64,000 nt of DNA from Haematobia irritans (Eukaryota; Arthropoda; Insecta; Diptera; Muscidae): assembly GCF_050003625.1 (NCBI RefSeq), contig NC_134399.1, forward strand, positions 223,814,975 through 223,878,974. The letters run 5' to 3'. Position numbers and translations under genes: made by a program. This document shows, in pieces, positions 32,513 through 45,365 of this stretch. Positions within the stretch are counted from its first letter, which is position 1; each line of letters starts with the position of its first letter. The notes under the pieces are model-generated. The model made no database searches and was not told the DNA's origin. It saw only the letters and a program-made list of their open reading frames with translations.

Positions 32513-35500
32513 CACTGAAAAAAATATTGTCGTGAGGTCAAAGATTTCATGTCTTTAAAATACGAATGCAAATTTTGATTAGCATAGAAGATGCATTTCT
32601 CTAATATAAAGTTTTTCCTTGTCCAAAAGTCGATAAACTTTTCAATGAAGTCGTATTGTCCTTATGATTAAGTGATTTGACTTAAAAATGGGTATCTTAA
32701 CATGAAAGAAAAAATTTATAGGCTAAGGTCAACTTTGTAGATCTAAATTTTCGATATCATATCACATCCGTCAAATGTGTTGGGTGCTATATATAAAGGT
32801 TTGTCCCAAATACATACATTTAAATATCACTCGATTTGGACAGAATTTGATAGACTTTTACAAAATCTATAGACTCAAAATTTAAGTTGGCTAATGCACT
32901 AGGGTGGAACACAATTTTAGTAAAAAACAAGTAAGGAAAGTCTAAAGTCAGGCGGGGCCGACTATATTATACCCTGCACCACTTTGTAGATCTAAATGTT
33001 CGATACCATATCACATCTGTCAAATGTGTTGGGTGCTATATATAAAGGTTTGTCCCAAATACATACATTTAAATATCACTCGATTTGGACAGAATTTGAT
33101 AGACTTTTACAAAATCTATAGACTTAAAATTTAAGTCGGCTACTGCACTAGGGTGGAACAAAAATTTGGTAAACAAATATGGGAAACATATAAATCTGAA
33201 GCAATTTTAAGGAAATTTCGCAAAAGTTTATTTATGATTTATCGCTCGATATATATGTATTAGAAGTTTAAGAAAATTAGGGTCATTTTTTCAACTATTC
33301 GACTAAGCAGTGGCGATTTTACAAGGAAAATGTTGGTATTTTGACCATTTTTGTCGAAATCAGAAAAACATATATATGGGAGCTATATCTAAATCTGAAC
33401 CGATTTCAACCAAATTTGGCACGCATAGCAACAATGCTAATTCTACTCCCTGTGCAAAATTTCAACTAAATCGGAGCAAAAAATTAGCCTCTGTGGTCAT
33501 ATGAGTGTAAATCGGGCGAAAGCTATATATGGGAGCTATATCTAAATCTGAACCGATTTCAACCAAATTTGGCACGCATAGCTACAATGCTCATTCTACT
33601 CCCTGTGCAAAATTTCAACTAAATCGGAGCAAAAGATTTGCCTCTGTGGACAAAGGAGTGTAAATCGGGCGAAAGCTATATATGGGAGCTATATCTAAAT
33701 CTGAACCGATTTGGATGATATTTTGCAAGTTTTTCGAGACTCATAAAATATTGCAATGTACGGAATTTGAGGAAGATCGGTTGATATACACGCCAATTAT
33801 GACCAGATCGGTGAAAATATATATGGCAGCTATATCTAAATCTGAACCGATTTTTACCAAAATCAATAGGGATCGTCTTTGAGCCGAAACAGGACCCCAT
33901 ACCAAATTTTAGGACAATCGGACTAAAACTGCGAGCTGTACTTTGCACACAAAAATACATCAACAGACAGACAGACGGGCAGACAGACAGACAAACGGAC
34001 ATCGCTAAATCGACTCAGAATTTAATTCTAAGCCTATCCGTATACTAAAAGGTTGGTCTATGATTACTCCTTCTTGGCGTTACATACAAATTCACAAACT
34101 ATAATAAGTTTGTACCACAGTAGTGGTGAAGGGTATACATATGGGTATTTCGGCCAGTTTTACCTAAATCGGAAAAACATATATATGGCAGCTATATCTA
34201 AATCTGAACCGATTTTTTCCAAAATCAATAGCGATTGTCTTTGAGCCAAAGAAGAACTCTGTGCCAAATTTGAGGACGATCGGACTTAAACTGCGAACTG
34301 TACTTTGTGCACAAAATTACATATACAGACAGACGGACGGACAGACAGACGGACATGGCTAAATCGACTCAGTATTTAATTCTAAGACGATCGGCATACT
34401 AAACGATAGGTATCAGACTTTTCCTTCTTGGCGTTACATACAAATTCACAAACTTATTATACCCTGTACCACAGTAGTGGTGAAGGGTATAAATATGGGA
34501 ATCATTTAAATCTGAAGCAATTGTAAGGAAACTTCGCAAAAGTTTATTTATGATTTATCGCTCGATATATATGTATTATAAGTTTGGGAAAATTAGAGTC
34601 ATTTTTACAACTTTTCTACTAAGCAGTGGCGGTTTAACAAAAAAAAATTTGGTATTTTGACCATTTTTGTCGAAATCAGAAAAACATATATGGGACTATA
34701 TCTAAATCTGAACCGATTTCAATCAAATTTGGCACACATGACTATACTACTAATTGTACTCCTAGTGTAAAATTTCAACCAAATTGGGCCAAAACTCTGG
34801 CTTTTAGGACCATATTAGTCCATATCGGGCGAAAGATATATATGGGAGCTATATCTAAATCTGAATCGATTTCAATCAAATTTTGCACACTTGACTATAC
34901 TACTAATTGTACTCCTAGTGCAAAATTTCAACCAAATTCGGCCAAAAATCTGGCTTCTGGGGTCATATAACTCTATATCGGGCGAAAGATATATATGGGA
35001 GCTATATCTAAATCTGAACCGATTTCAATCAAATTTTGCACACTTGACTATACGACTATGTGTTATGTTTGTACAAAATGTTCGTATACAATCTAATGCA
35101 TGTACTGTAAATTATAGGAGTTCGAGTCTTGTTGTGCAGGAACCAAACTCAATAAATAAATAAAAAATAAATAAATAAAAAAAAAAAAATTCAAGCAAAT
35201 CGGCATAAAACTCTGGCTGCTGGGTCCATATTAGTGCATATCGGGCGAAAGATATATATGGGAGCTATATCTAAATCTGAACCGATCTGAAATCAATAGA
35301 GTTCTATTCTGACCTAAATTAGGAACATGTGCCAAATTGTAAGGCGATTGGGCTTAAATTGCGACCTAGACTTTGATCACAAAAATGTGTTCACAGACAG
35401 ACGGACGGACGGACGGACAGACGGACATGGTTATATCGACTCAGGGACCCACCCTGAGCATTATTGCCAAAGACACCATGTGTCTATCTCGTCTCCTTCT

Positions 35501-35906
35501 GGGTGTTACAAACATATGCACTAACTTATAATACCCTGTTCCACAGTGTGGCGCAGGGTATAAAAATCGGTCAAATATAAGATATATTTTTCAACACTTT
35601 ATTTTAAAGACGTTTTTTACTTGAAACATAACATAATTTTTACTGGAAGTCGAGTTTTAATTTGGAAAATAAAGTTGTCGTTAACTGGTTTTTAAAAGCC
35701 TTTGATAGCATATGAAGAAAAAAAGCTTAAAAGCGAAAAATTAAAATTTTCTTCCTAGAAGAAAGTCCACAAAACCCAAATTTAAAAGAGAATTGTGTCT
35801 TAAAAGTATCCTTACTTTTGTTCTCCGCTTCTTTGGTTTGGAATCAATACCAAAATTTTTAAAGTAAAGACAAAATCTTTGGAACCGGACATGGTTTTTT
35901 TCAGTG
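32513..35906. mobile_element. TA-flanked inverted-repeat element split by a DINE-1-like cluster
   Basis: The left half is 32513 to about 32725 and the right half about 35576-35906. The ends match as inverted repeats: CACTGAAAAAAATATTGTC and, reversed, CACTGAAAAAAACCATGTC, followed by TCAAAGATTT and CCAAAGATTT. TA lies on both sides. Neither half has coding capacity. A related sequence is at 52676 onward. Confidence 0.6.
32732..35575 (-). repeat. Cluster of DINE-1-like repeats
   Basis: 32732-32925 and 32985-33180 are near-duplicates (GTAGATCTAAAT...ATATCACTCGATTTGGACAG) around a hairpin end at 32931-32965 (CAAGTAAGGAAAGTCTAAAG). Units with ATATATGGGAGCTATATCTA follow. Three terminal hairpins with GGGTATA arms end at about 34136, 34491 and 35561, so at least three copies lie head to tail. 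GACAGACAGACGG microsatellites are at 33966, 34325 and 35394. The last terminal hairpin (ATACCCTGTTCCACAGTGTG) is nearly perfect. Confidence 0.75.
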
Positions 35907-37544
35907 TACCTCCACGAAATTCGTCTTGGAGTGGACTACATCACCGGTTGAATTCACTCACCATGTCATCGTAAACACTGATCCTTCACGGAGCTTCGTC
36001 GCCAAAAATTATTTAAGTTCATCGATGCACTCTTTGTTGTTGAGTTAATCCACGTCGACGGCATCGCTTGAAGGATCTTAACTTTTAGTAGACTCCCACA
36101 TCGCGATGTGATGACAATCCATCGAAGAAGGTTAGTGCTTCGTAAAATCCAACGAACGCCTACTCTAATACAACATGAAATAAAATGAAGAATATATAGG
36201 TGATCTGGGCATACATACCTTACTCATTTAGCACTGGAGTGGGATCCCCAGGGAAGAAGAAGAGGATGTCAAAAATCTACATGGCTCAGATCAATAACGC
36301 AAGAATCCAATGGATATTTTATACAATGTATCTTTGTGAATAGGCTAAATTTTGATACAAAATGTAAATAAACAGCCATAATAAATAATGTCCAAAAATG
36401 TCAACCTGTGTTACAGTACTTTTTCCCAGTTATTAATATGGTCATTACAACTCTACGATATAGGATGATTCCCATCACCATATGCTATATTGTGATCATA
36501 CTCCTCGACTTCCAAGTACCGAGGTGATCTCTAGTCTTATTATCCTTCAGATCTGGCCTTATTATCCTTCAGATGCTATAAAAATTTACAACTTTTCTTT
36601 TGCAACCTAATACTCCCATTGGGAACACCTAGTCCAACATAAATAAACTGGTATATTTCCCTGAGTGCATATTTAGTCTTTATTTTAGCTTCTTTGCTTC
36701 ACATAGCTAGTTAGTCCTACATCTACATTGGATGAAGCAATAAAACCATGAATACTATCCAGCCTAGAAGCAATGGAGCTCAAAGGACAAATAACAACTA
36801 ATAAAGTGTTTTTCACTTTTACTCTTACCTGACTACACTTTTCCGGTTCTTTTTGCGTTGGCTACTTCTATTTATGAGTATTTGTTTTTGCCCTCAATAG
36901 CCTGAATTTCAGTAGGCGAAGGGTAGGTGAAAAAAAAAACAAGATGGCATTACAAATGGAAGCAAAATAAAGAGGTCACTGTGGTTTCTGTGTGAACTAT
37001 TCAGATGGAATTTATATCGACTAGCATAGAGGACAAAAATTACTTATGAATCCGTTCATTGGATTAATTGCATACATGTGAGGATGTTTACTTTAAATCG
37101 AAAAATGTAATTAAAGTGTTCATGGATTGAGAGAGAGAGAGAGAGAGAGAGTGAGAGAGAAAGAGATTATGTGTATGTTATCCTTTCCTATACCATGAAC
37201 CACTCATGTAGAAGTTGGTTATTTCCGCAGATGATGTTGTTATTGGAATTTAAAAAGTCAAAAGTTCAAAATTTAAAAGTTTTTTTTTTAATTAATTAAA
37301 ATCCTATATCTTTAAAAATTAATAAAACAAAGTTCAAGTGTTTTTCATAAAGAACCTTACAGATGGTTGCAGAGTTGATGTTATTTTGGATTTATGGAAG
37401 CCCTTTATTTTAGGCTTGCACTTGTTCTGAATAGTCTGGCCATTTTAATACCACAGGTGGTGAACTTCTCACTTAACAATAGCAGTTATTCTACTGTGTG
37501 TAGCTTAATGACAACATACAGGATGCTTACTTACTTGCTTCTCT
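35907..37544. other. AT-rich DNA, no gene seen
   Basis: It includes a GA dinucleotide run at 37131-37163. I see no ORF with recognisable content and no RNA gene. Confidence 0.5.
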
Positions 37545-38375
37545 TTAAATAAAACGATTGTGAGCTACATCTAAATCAAAACCGATTTCAACTAAAGTGA
37601 ACATGCATATCCAGAAGGTTTCAAGTAAATCGGAGTAAAACTTTGGTGCGCTATATCTAAATTTGAACAGATTACTATCAAATGTGGTGCACTTTACGAC
37701 ATTTTCAGTTGTACTCTTTTTGGAAAATTTAAAGCAAATTATGGAAATCCGTATAGGTACAAATCGGGCGAATCATATATCTGGGAGCTATATCTAAATC
37801 TGAACCGAATTCTTCCAAAATCAATAGGGTTGTATTATGACCCAAAATATAAACCAGTACTAAATTTGAACCAAATTGAACCAAAACTGCGACCTAGACT
37901 TTGATTACAACAATGGCTTCACAGACTGACGGATAGACGGACAGAGGTAGATCGACTCCACCGTGGTATAATGGTTAGCATGCCCGCCATGCATACACAA
38001 GGTCGTGGGTTCGATTCATGCTTCGACCGAACACCAAAAAGTTTTTCAGCGGTGGATTATCCCACCTCAGTAATGCTGGTGACATTTCTGAGGGTTTCAA
38101 TGCTTCTCTAAGTGGTTTCACTGCAATGTGGAACGCCTTTCGGACTCGGCTATAGAAAGGAGGTCCCTTGTCATTGAGCTTAACATGGAATCGGGCAGCA
38201 CTCAGTGATAAGAGAGAAGTTCACCAATGTGGTATCACAATGGACTGAATAGTCTAAGTGAGCCTGATACCTCGGGCTGCCACCTAAACCTAACCTAACC
38301 TAGATCGACTCAAGAGTCAGCCCAGAGCAATATTACCAAAGGCACCTTGTGTCTATCTCGTCTCCTTCTGGGTGT
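37545..38375 (-). repeat. Decayed DINE-1-like repeat split by a SINE
   Basis: 37555-37950 has worn units (GGGAGCTATATCTAAATCTG) and a GACGGATAGACGGACAG microsatellite. 38301-38375 continues with TAGATCGACTCAAGAG and TCGTCTCCTTCTGGGTGTT, the subterminal part seen at 35490-35515. The SINE lies between. Confidence 0.7.
37959..38300 (+). mobile_element. tRNA-derived SINE, full length, with target duplication
   Basis: An A box (TGGTATAATGGTTAGCATG) and a B box (GGGTTCGATTC) lie in a tRNA-like head at 37959-38030. A body of about 250 bases with no reading frame follows, then a CCTAAACCTAACCTAACC tail. TAGATCGACTC occurs on both sides (37948-37958 and 38301-38311), an 11 bp target duplication. Such an element is transcribed by RNA polymerase III and moved by a LINE's machinery. 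A headless, more diverged relative is at 51360-51545. Confidence 0.88.
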
Positions 38376-38459
38376 TGAAAGCACGGTTGCCACTCGAGCC
38401 ATAAATAATCTTCCAAAATTTAGAGAAAGTATTACAAAAAAAAAAAACTGCCAAAAAAA

Positions 38460-38648
38460 TCTTATTTTGTCAAAATTTTATTTATATAGAAAATTTTGCC
38501 AACATTTTATTTCTATAGAAAATTTTGTTCAAATATTATTTTATAGAAAATTTTCTCAAAATGGTATTTCTATAGAAAATTTTGTCAAAATTTTATTACT
38601 ATAGAAAATTTTGTCAATATTTTATTCCTATAGAATATTTTGCCAATT
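38460..38648 (+). repeat. 28 bp A/T array, left part
   Basis: About six copies of TTTTATTTCTATAGAAAATT-type units. The array is interrupted by DINE-1-like copy 4 and resumes at 40069 in the same orientation. Confidence 0.75.
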
Positions 38649-38650
38649 TT

Positions 38651-40066
38651 TATACCCTCCATCATAGGATGGGGGTATATTAACTTTGTCATTCCGTTTG
38701 TAACACATCGAAATATTGCTCTAAGACCCCATAAAGTATATATATTCTGGGTCGTGGTGAAATTCTGAGTCGATCTAAGCATGTTCGTCCGTCCGTCCGT
38801 CCGTCTGTTGAAATCACGCTAACTTCCGAACGAAACAAGCTATCGACTTGAAACTTGGCACAAGTAGTTGTTATCGGTGTAGGTCGGACGGTATTGAAAA
38901 TGGGCCATATCGGTCCACTTTTACGTATAGCCCCCATATAAAGGGACCCTAAGATTTGGCTTGTGGAGCCTCTAACAGAAGCATATTTCATCCGATCCGG
39001 CTGAAATTTGGTATATGGTGTTGGTATATGGTCTCTAACAACCATGCAAAAATTGGTCCACATCGGTTCTTAATTATATATAGCCCCCATATAAACCGAT
39101 CCCCAGATTTGGCTTGCGGAGCCTAAAAGAGAAGAAAATTTCATCCGATCCGGCTGAAATTTGGTACATGATGTTGGTATATGGTCTAACAACTCTAACA
39201 ACCATGCAAAAATTGGTCCATATTGGTCTTTAATTATATATTGCCCCCGTATAAACCGATCCCCAGATTTGGTTTGTGGAGCCTCTAAGAGAAGCATATT
39301 TCATCCGATACGGCTGAAATTTGGTACATGGTGTTAGTATATGGTCTCTAACTATCATGCAAAAATTGGTCCACATCGGTCGATAATTATATATAGCCCC
39401 CATAAAAACCGATCCCCAGATTTGGCTTGCGGAGCCTCAAAGAGAAGAAAATTTCATCCGATCCGGTTGTAATTTGGAACATGTTGTTAGTATATGATCT
39501 TTAACAACTGTGCCAGAATTGGTCCATATCGGTCCATAATTATATATAGCCCCCATATAAAACATTCTCCACATTTGACCTCCGGAGCCTCTTGGAGGAG
39601 CAAAATTCATACGATCCGGTTCAAATTAGGCACGTGGTGTTAGTATATGGTCGCTAACAACCATACCAAAATTGGTCCAATCACACAAAAATTGGTCCAT
39701 ATCGGTTCATAATCATGGTTGCCACTAGAGCCAAAAGTAATCTACCAAAATTTTATTTCTATAGAAAATTTTGTTAAAATTTTATTTCTATAGAAAATTT
39801 TGTCAAAGTTTTATGTCTACTTTGTCAAACTGAATTATATACGTATTGGATCGATCTTTTTTGATTTAATATATACCACGTATGGACTTACATACAATTT
39901 AGAAGATGGTGTTAGGAGGTTTTAAGATACCTTGCCATCGGCAAGCGTTACCGCAACTTAAGTAATTCGATTGTGGATGGCAGTGTTTAGATGAAGTTTC
40001 TACGCAATCCATGATGGAGGATACATAAGCTTCGGCCTAGCCGAACTTACGGCCTTATATACTTGT
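38651..40066 (+). repeat. DINE-1-like composite repeat, copy 4
   Basis: It is complete from TATACCCTCCATCATAGG to the hairpin end (TTCGGCCTAGCCGAAC, ACTTGTTTTT). It contains a CCGTCCGTCCGTCCGTC microsatellite (38788-38806), four or five 153 bp units (38890-39690), and a short 28 bp array (39745-39815). Confidence 0.78.
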
Positions 40067-40068
40067 TT

Positions 40069-41340
40069 TTTCTATAGAAAATTTTTTCAAAATTGTATTT
40101 CTATAGAAAATTGTGTCAAAATTGTATTTCTATAGAAAATTGTGTCGAAAATTATTTCTATACAATTTTTTTGTCAAAATTTTATTTCTATATAAACTTG
40201 TGTCAAAAATTTATTTCTATAGAAAATTGTGTCAAAATATTATTTCTATAAAAAATTGTGTCAGAATTTTATTTCTATAGAAAATTGTGTCGAAATTTTT
40301 TATATATAAAAAATTTTGTCAAAATTTTATTTCTATAGAAAATTTTGTTGAAATTTTTTATCTATAGAAGATTTTGTCAAAATTTTATTTCTATAAAAAA
40401 TTTTGTCAAAATTTTATTTCCATAGAAAATTTTGTCAAAATTTTATTCCCATAGAAAATTTTGTCGAAATTTTTTATATATAAAAAATTTTGTCAAAATA
40501 TTTTTTCTATACATTTTGTCGAAATTTTTTATCTATGGAAGATTTTGTCGAAATTTTTTATCAGTAGAAAATTTTTTCAAAATTTTATTTTATAGAGAAT
40601 TTTGTCGAAATTTTTGATACATAAAAAATTTTGTCAAAATTTTATTTCTATAGAAAATTTTGTCGAAATTTTTTATTAGTATAACATTCCTATAGAATAT
40701 TTTGTCAAAATTTTTTTTCTATAGAAAATCTTATCAAAATTATATTTCTATAGAAAATTTTTTCAAAATTGTATTTCTATAGAAAATTGTGTCAAAATTG
40801 TATTTCTTTAGAAAATTGTGTCAAAAATTACTTCTATAGAATATTTTGTCAAAATTTTATTTCTATAGAAAATTGTGTCAAAATTGTATTTCTATAAAAA
40901 ATTTTGTCAAAATTTTATATTCATAAAAAATTTTGTCAAAATTTTATTTCTATAGAAAATTTTTTATATATAAAAAATTTTGTCGGAATTTTTTATCAGT
41001 AGAAAATTTTGTCAAAATTGTATTTCTATAGAAAATTTTTTCGAAATTTTTTATATATAAAAAATTTTGTCAAAATTTTATTTCTTTCTTTTTGTCAAAA
41101 GTTTATGTCTGCAGAAAATTATGTGAAAATTTATTTCTACAGGAAATTTAGTCAAAATTTATTTCTATAGACAATTTTGTCTAAATTTTATTTCTAAATA
41201 AAATTTTGTCAAAATTTTATTTCTATATAAAATTTTGTCAAAATTTTATATTTATATATAAAAAATGTTGTCAAAATTTATTTACATAGAAAATTTATCA
41301 AAATTTATTTATATAGAAAATTTATCAAAATTTATTTCTA
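40069..41340 (+). repeat. Large 28 bp A/T tandem array (1.27 kb)
   Basis: About 45 diverged units of the form TTTTATTTCTATAGAAAATT + TTGTCAAA, roughly 28 bases each. Some have variant units with TTTTTTATATATAAAAAATT that alternate with normal ones. It is far longer than the 28 bp arrays inside the DINE-1-like copies. The 61-residue and similar ORFs over it are repeat translation. Confidence 0.85.
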
Positions 41341-43207
41341 AAGTGTGTAAAAATAATGTGTTTGTTGCGAGTATATTAACGTGATATACTTGGTTACAAG
41401 CACGTATGTATCAAAACAAGTGGTGAACATAGCCGAACAATGTTTATATGTTGTGACAGTGGGCCAAATTTGAAATCCTTTAGAATTAGATCTGATCCGA
41501 TATTACCATTTTTCGGATCTGACCAGATCTGCCTACGTATAATATCATGTCTAATCAGATATGGCAGGAGATCTAATAATATGTGGTCAGAACCATCAAT
41601 TTTTATACGGGTTCTATTATTTTTGAAAATAATAAAATAATTGCTGGTAAAATTTTTAAAATAATTTCAATGATTTCTCCATGTAAAAGGAATCGATTTA
41701 CATAATTATTCAAATATAAAGTAAATATTAAGTATCCAACTAATTACTGTAATTATTACTAAAATGAAAAAAAAAATAATAATTGTTCTATTAAAGGAGA
41801 AGAACTATCTTGTAAACCTAAATTTGCTCATGTTGACATTAGTTTAAGTTTTTAAATAATAAATAGCGAGTTATAAAAAATTAAACGAAGAGATCTTCCT
41901 GTGTAGTTAAAGTAATGTAAACTTTTGGGAGGACATTTTTGGATGTACATAAAAATTTGTAATGATTACTAGATTAATACAAGCCAAATTTGTAATGACA
42001 CGATTGGTGAATTGAGCTGGTAATGTTCTTGAAGTAAAAGTCGCCACATATACAGTATTCAATATATTTTCTGTTTCTTTTTTTTAATAATATTTGTGTT
42101 ACTAATATATTCGAAAAAGTTGTCTTTATTTTTTCAAATGACTCTTACATGATTTCCCTTAACTCGCCTATATTAGCCCATGGTGGTCATAAGAATTTAC
42201 AATCCTTTTTTATGGTTTTATAGAGCCAAAAATAAAAATATATTTCATTTCGCATGCAGTAAAACAAAGAAAGTTCATTGTCTCTAAACTACAATTTGGT
42301 CAATTCAAGGAATCCACAGTGCAATAAAAACTGAGATGTACTTCAGTGGTAACTTGACCCCCATAGCCTGTCCTGGCAACACGAAACTATTGTGTCGTGT
42401 ATCAAAACCAAAGCGAACGTCAAGCAGTGTTCGTCCTGTGACCAGGAGCCGCCTATACAGCCTACACTTTCCAGAGTAAAATCAACAATAAAATGAACGC
42501 AAATAACAGCAGCAGCAACAACAACAGTAGCGAAAAGTAAACAAATAAACAAACAAACAAAACAATAAACATTTCACGGCAGGATATTGCTGTGAAATGG
42601 TTAAACTTTTCCACCAACAACAATGGTCCTCAATATGAGCCATAAGCGTTTGAATGGTATACAACAACAACAACAGCGCACCATCAATGTTGGAGCAAAA
42701 AAAAAAACAAGAAGGCAGAAAAACAGAATACTCACAGTACGAGTATTATAACTTCAATTGAAGCTCGTCATTTTGGGGGTAATAGCTAAAACACTTTGGC
42801 TGGAGCCAGTCTATTATTATTTTTTGTGGATCTTGTCCACTGCCAGTGTATACAGCTTCTCCACGGTAAAATGAAACAAGCCTTTCATCTATGGGAAGAA
42901 TGAAATTAAATTTTATACAAAACTACTATTTCATATAAGGCCAGTAACACGTTTTTTGTTTAGAAAGCCAATAAACAATTCATAAGGGAGAGCATTATTG
43001 ACGAATACAATACAAGCTTGCTCGTACATTAAGGGTTACGAGTTCAATCTTGAAGTTGGAAAAATTATTATTATTTTTATTGTTTTCAAAACTTATTATT
43101 TTCAAAACTTACTTAAAATCATATTGTTCAGAAAATCCATTACTATGTGCGTCAGCCATATAAAAATTTTTATCTGCAAGGTGCGAAAAATTTGCCAATA
43201 ACGTATG
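41341..43207. other. AT-rich DNA, no gene seen
   Basis: 42500-42540 and 42660-42690 are CAA/CAG-rich runs (AACAGCAGCAGCAACAAC). No supported coding sequence or RNA. Confidence 0.5.
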
Positions 43208-43209
43208 TA

Positions 43210-44644
43210 CACGGATGAAAAAGATTGTTTTTCATATGTTTGGCTATAAACATTATATGTTTGGAACACAAATTTTTAAACACAATATTTTTGAGTGCAA
43301 GCATATAATGTAGAGGTGTGCGCGTGACACGAAACTGTCTTGACACGCGTGATTCACGCGTGAATCACGTGACTCGTGAACAAAATCTGAAGAAACTTTC
43401 GTGAATGTGCGTGAATGGGACTAAAAATAATATGTCGTGCGTGAGCGTGCATGAGAAATAAAATCGGTTCGTGAATGTGCGTGAATAAAATTTCTGCAAA
43501 ATCACGCTCACGAAAAAAAACAAGATTTAATTCTATCTGATATGATAACTGAATTCTATTTAGCTGTCGAACTATATCCTATTTATTACTTTAGTTACCT
43601 TTCCTCTTTCCCGGTTGGAAAATGTCGTGAGGCTCGTGAATTTGTCGTGAGTCACGTTAATTGTCGTGAATCGTGCGTGAGTGTGCGTGAGTACCGGTTT
43701 ACATTTCGTGAACGTGCGTGAGTGTGAGTGGCTACCAAACATATCGTGCATGAGCGTGCGTGAACAAACATTTTGCTTCGTGAATGTGCGTGAGTGTGAA
43801 TGAAATTTCACTCACGCGCACACCTCTAATATAATGTTCATAAACTAGCATAACATGTTTGGGACATATATGTTAATATGTTAGAACATATTATGTTTGG
43901 GACATAAAATGTTTGTAAATATAATATGCTTGGATGCAAACATATATTAGTTTAGAAATAGCCTATAAACATATATGTGTTTAGTTGCTTGGAGCGCTAT
44001 TTAACAGGGAGTGATATTGAATTAAGTTGGTGGTTGTTGCTTGTTATTACAAAATTAACATTTTATTTTTCCTTGGGCAATTGATCAGCTACTTCTTTGA
44101 TCCTTACAAACTGTGTGGTCCGCTGTTCGAATCCCCGTCCGGCAAAAGCTAAAATTAAAAAAATCATAAAATTGAATAATTTCTTCTACAATGTTTGTAT
44201 TACAGAAAAAGGTGCTAAGAACTAAAAAATCTCGTGGAAGTGAGAAAGATGTCGGGGAATATACAATTGGGCAGAAACAAAATTTTGAGCATTCAGGTCG
44301 AAAACCTGTGTTGTTAGCACCTATATAACCTGTTTATTTTCATAAGAATTTTTTTTAAGCATATAATATTTTTGGGTGCAAAATGCTTCCAAACATATTA
44401 TATGGTCACATAATAACATATTGTTTTTTGGAAGACAACATTATTGAATTTGGATGCAAAAATACAAAGTGTTTGGAACTTAGACTACCCAAACATATAT
44501 TGTTTAGACCAATATGCTTTCAAACATATTATATATTGGTAGAGATCAAACATATAAATGTTTGGGCAATACCCAAAAATGTATATGCTTGAAGCAAAAT
44601 ATGTTTGGGAGTATATGTTACAGAAGCGATTTTTTGTAAGAGTG
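43210..44644. mobile_element. TA-flanked inverted-repeat element, copy 2, with nested hAT MITE
   Basis: Same family as 15280-17080. It begins CACGGATGAAAAAGATTG, ends GCGATTTTTTGTAAGAGTG, and has TA on both sides. The bodies share ATGTTTGGGACATATATG-type motifs and the tRNA-like B-box half at 44100-44155. Without its hAT insert it is about 0.9 kb, roughly half the length of copy 1. Confidence 0.65.
43311..43828. mobile_element. hAT-type MITE with 8 bp duplication
   Basis: 518 bp with inverted ends TAGAGGTGTGCGCGTGA / TCACGCGCACACCTCTA. ATATAATG flanks both sides (43303-43310 and 43829-43836), an 8 bp duplication as expected for hAT elements. The inside is built from GTGCGTGAGTG / CGTGAATGTG motifs and is unlike the AT-rich surroundings. 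A partial copy with the same left end is at 51045-51170. Confidence 0.85.
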
Positions 44645-45365
44645 TAGGTTCAACGTCCATTGTGCCACAGGAATATTATACATTCCACCATAGGATGATA
44701 CCCCTCATTTCTCATTCCGTTTGTAGCACATGCAAATATTGCTGTAAGACCCCATAAAGTATATATTCGGAGTCGTGGTGAAATTCTAAGTCGATCTAAA
44801 CATGTCCGTCCATCCGTCCGTATGTTCAAATCACGCTAACTTCCGAACGAAACAAGCTATCGACTTGAAACTTGGTACAAGTAGTTGCTATTGATGTAGG
44901 TCGGATGGTATTGCAAATGGGCCATATCGGTTCACTTTTAACTATAGCCCCCATATAAACGAGCCCCCAGATTTGGCTTGCGGAGCCTCAAAGAGAAGCA
45001 AATTTCATCCGATCCGGCTGAAATTTGGTACATGGTGTTACTATATGGTCTCTAACAACCATGCAAAAATTGGTCCATATCGGTCCATAATTATATATAG
45101 GTCCCATATAAACCGATTCCCACATTTGGCTTTCGGAGCCTCTAAGAGAAGCAAATTTCATCCGATCCGGCTGAAAGTTGGTACGTGGTGTTAGCATATG
45201 GTCTCTAACAACCATGCAAAAATTGGTCCATATCGGTTCATAATTATACATAGCCCCTCTTCAAGGAGCAAAATTCATCCGATCAGGTTATAATTTGCTA
45301 CGTGGTGTTAGTATATGACCTCTAACACCTATGCAAAAATTGGTCCATATGGGTCCATAAATATA

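Noticed and set aside
40069..41340. CRISPR-like array
   Set aside because: The 28 bp units follow one another with no spacers, they are diverged, and the sequence is eukaryotic.
43572..43811. 79-residue HSRTFTK-repeat ORF
   Set aside because: It is the translation of the GTGCGTGA repeats inside the hAT MITE.
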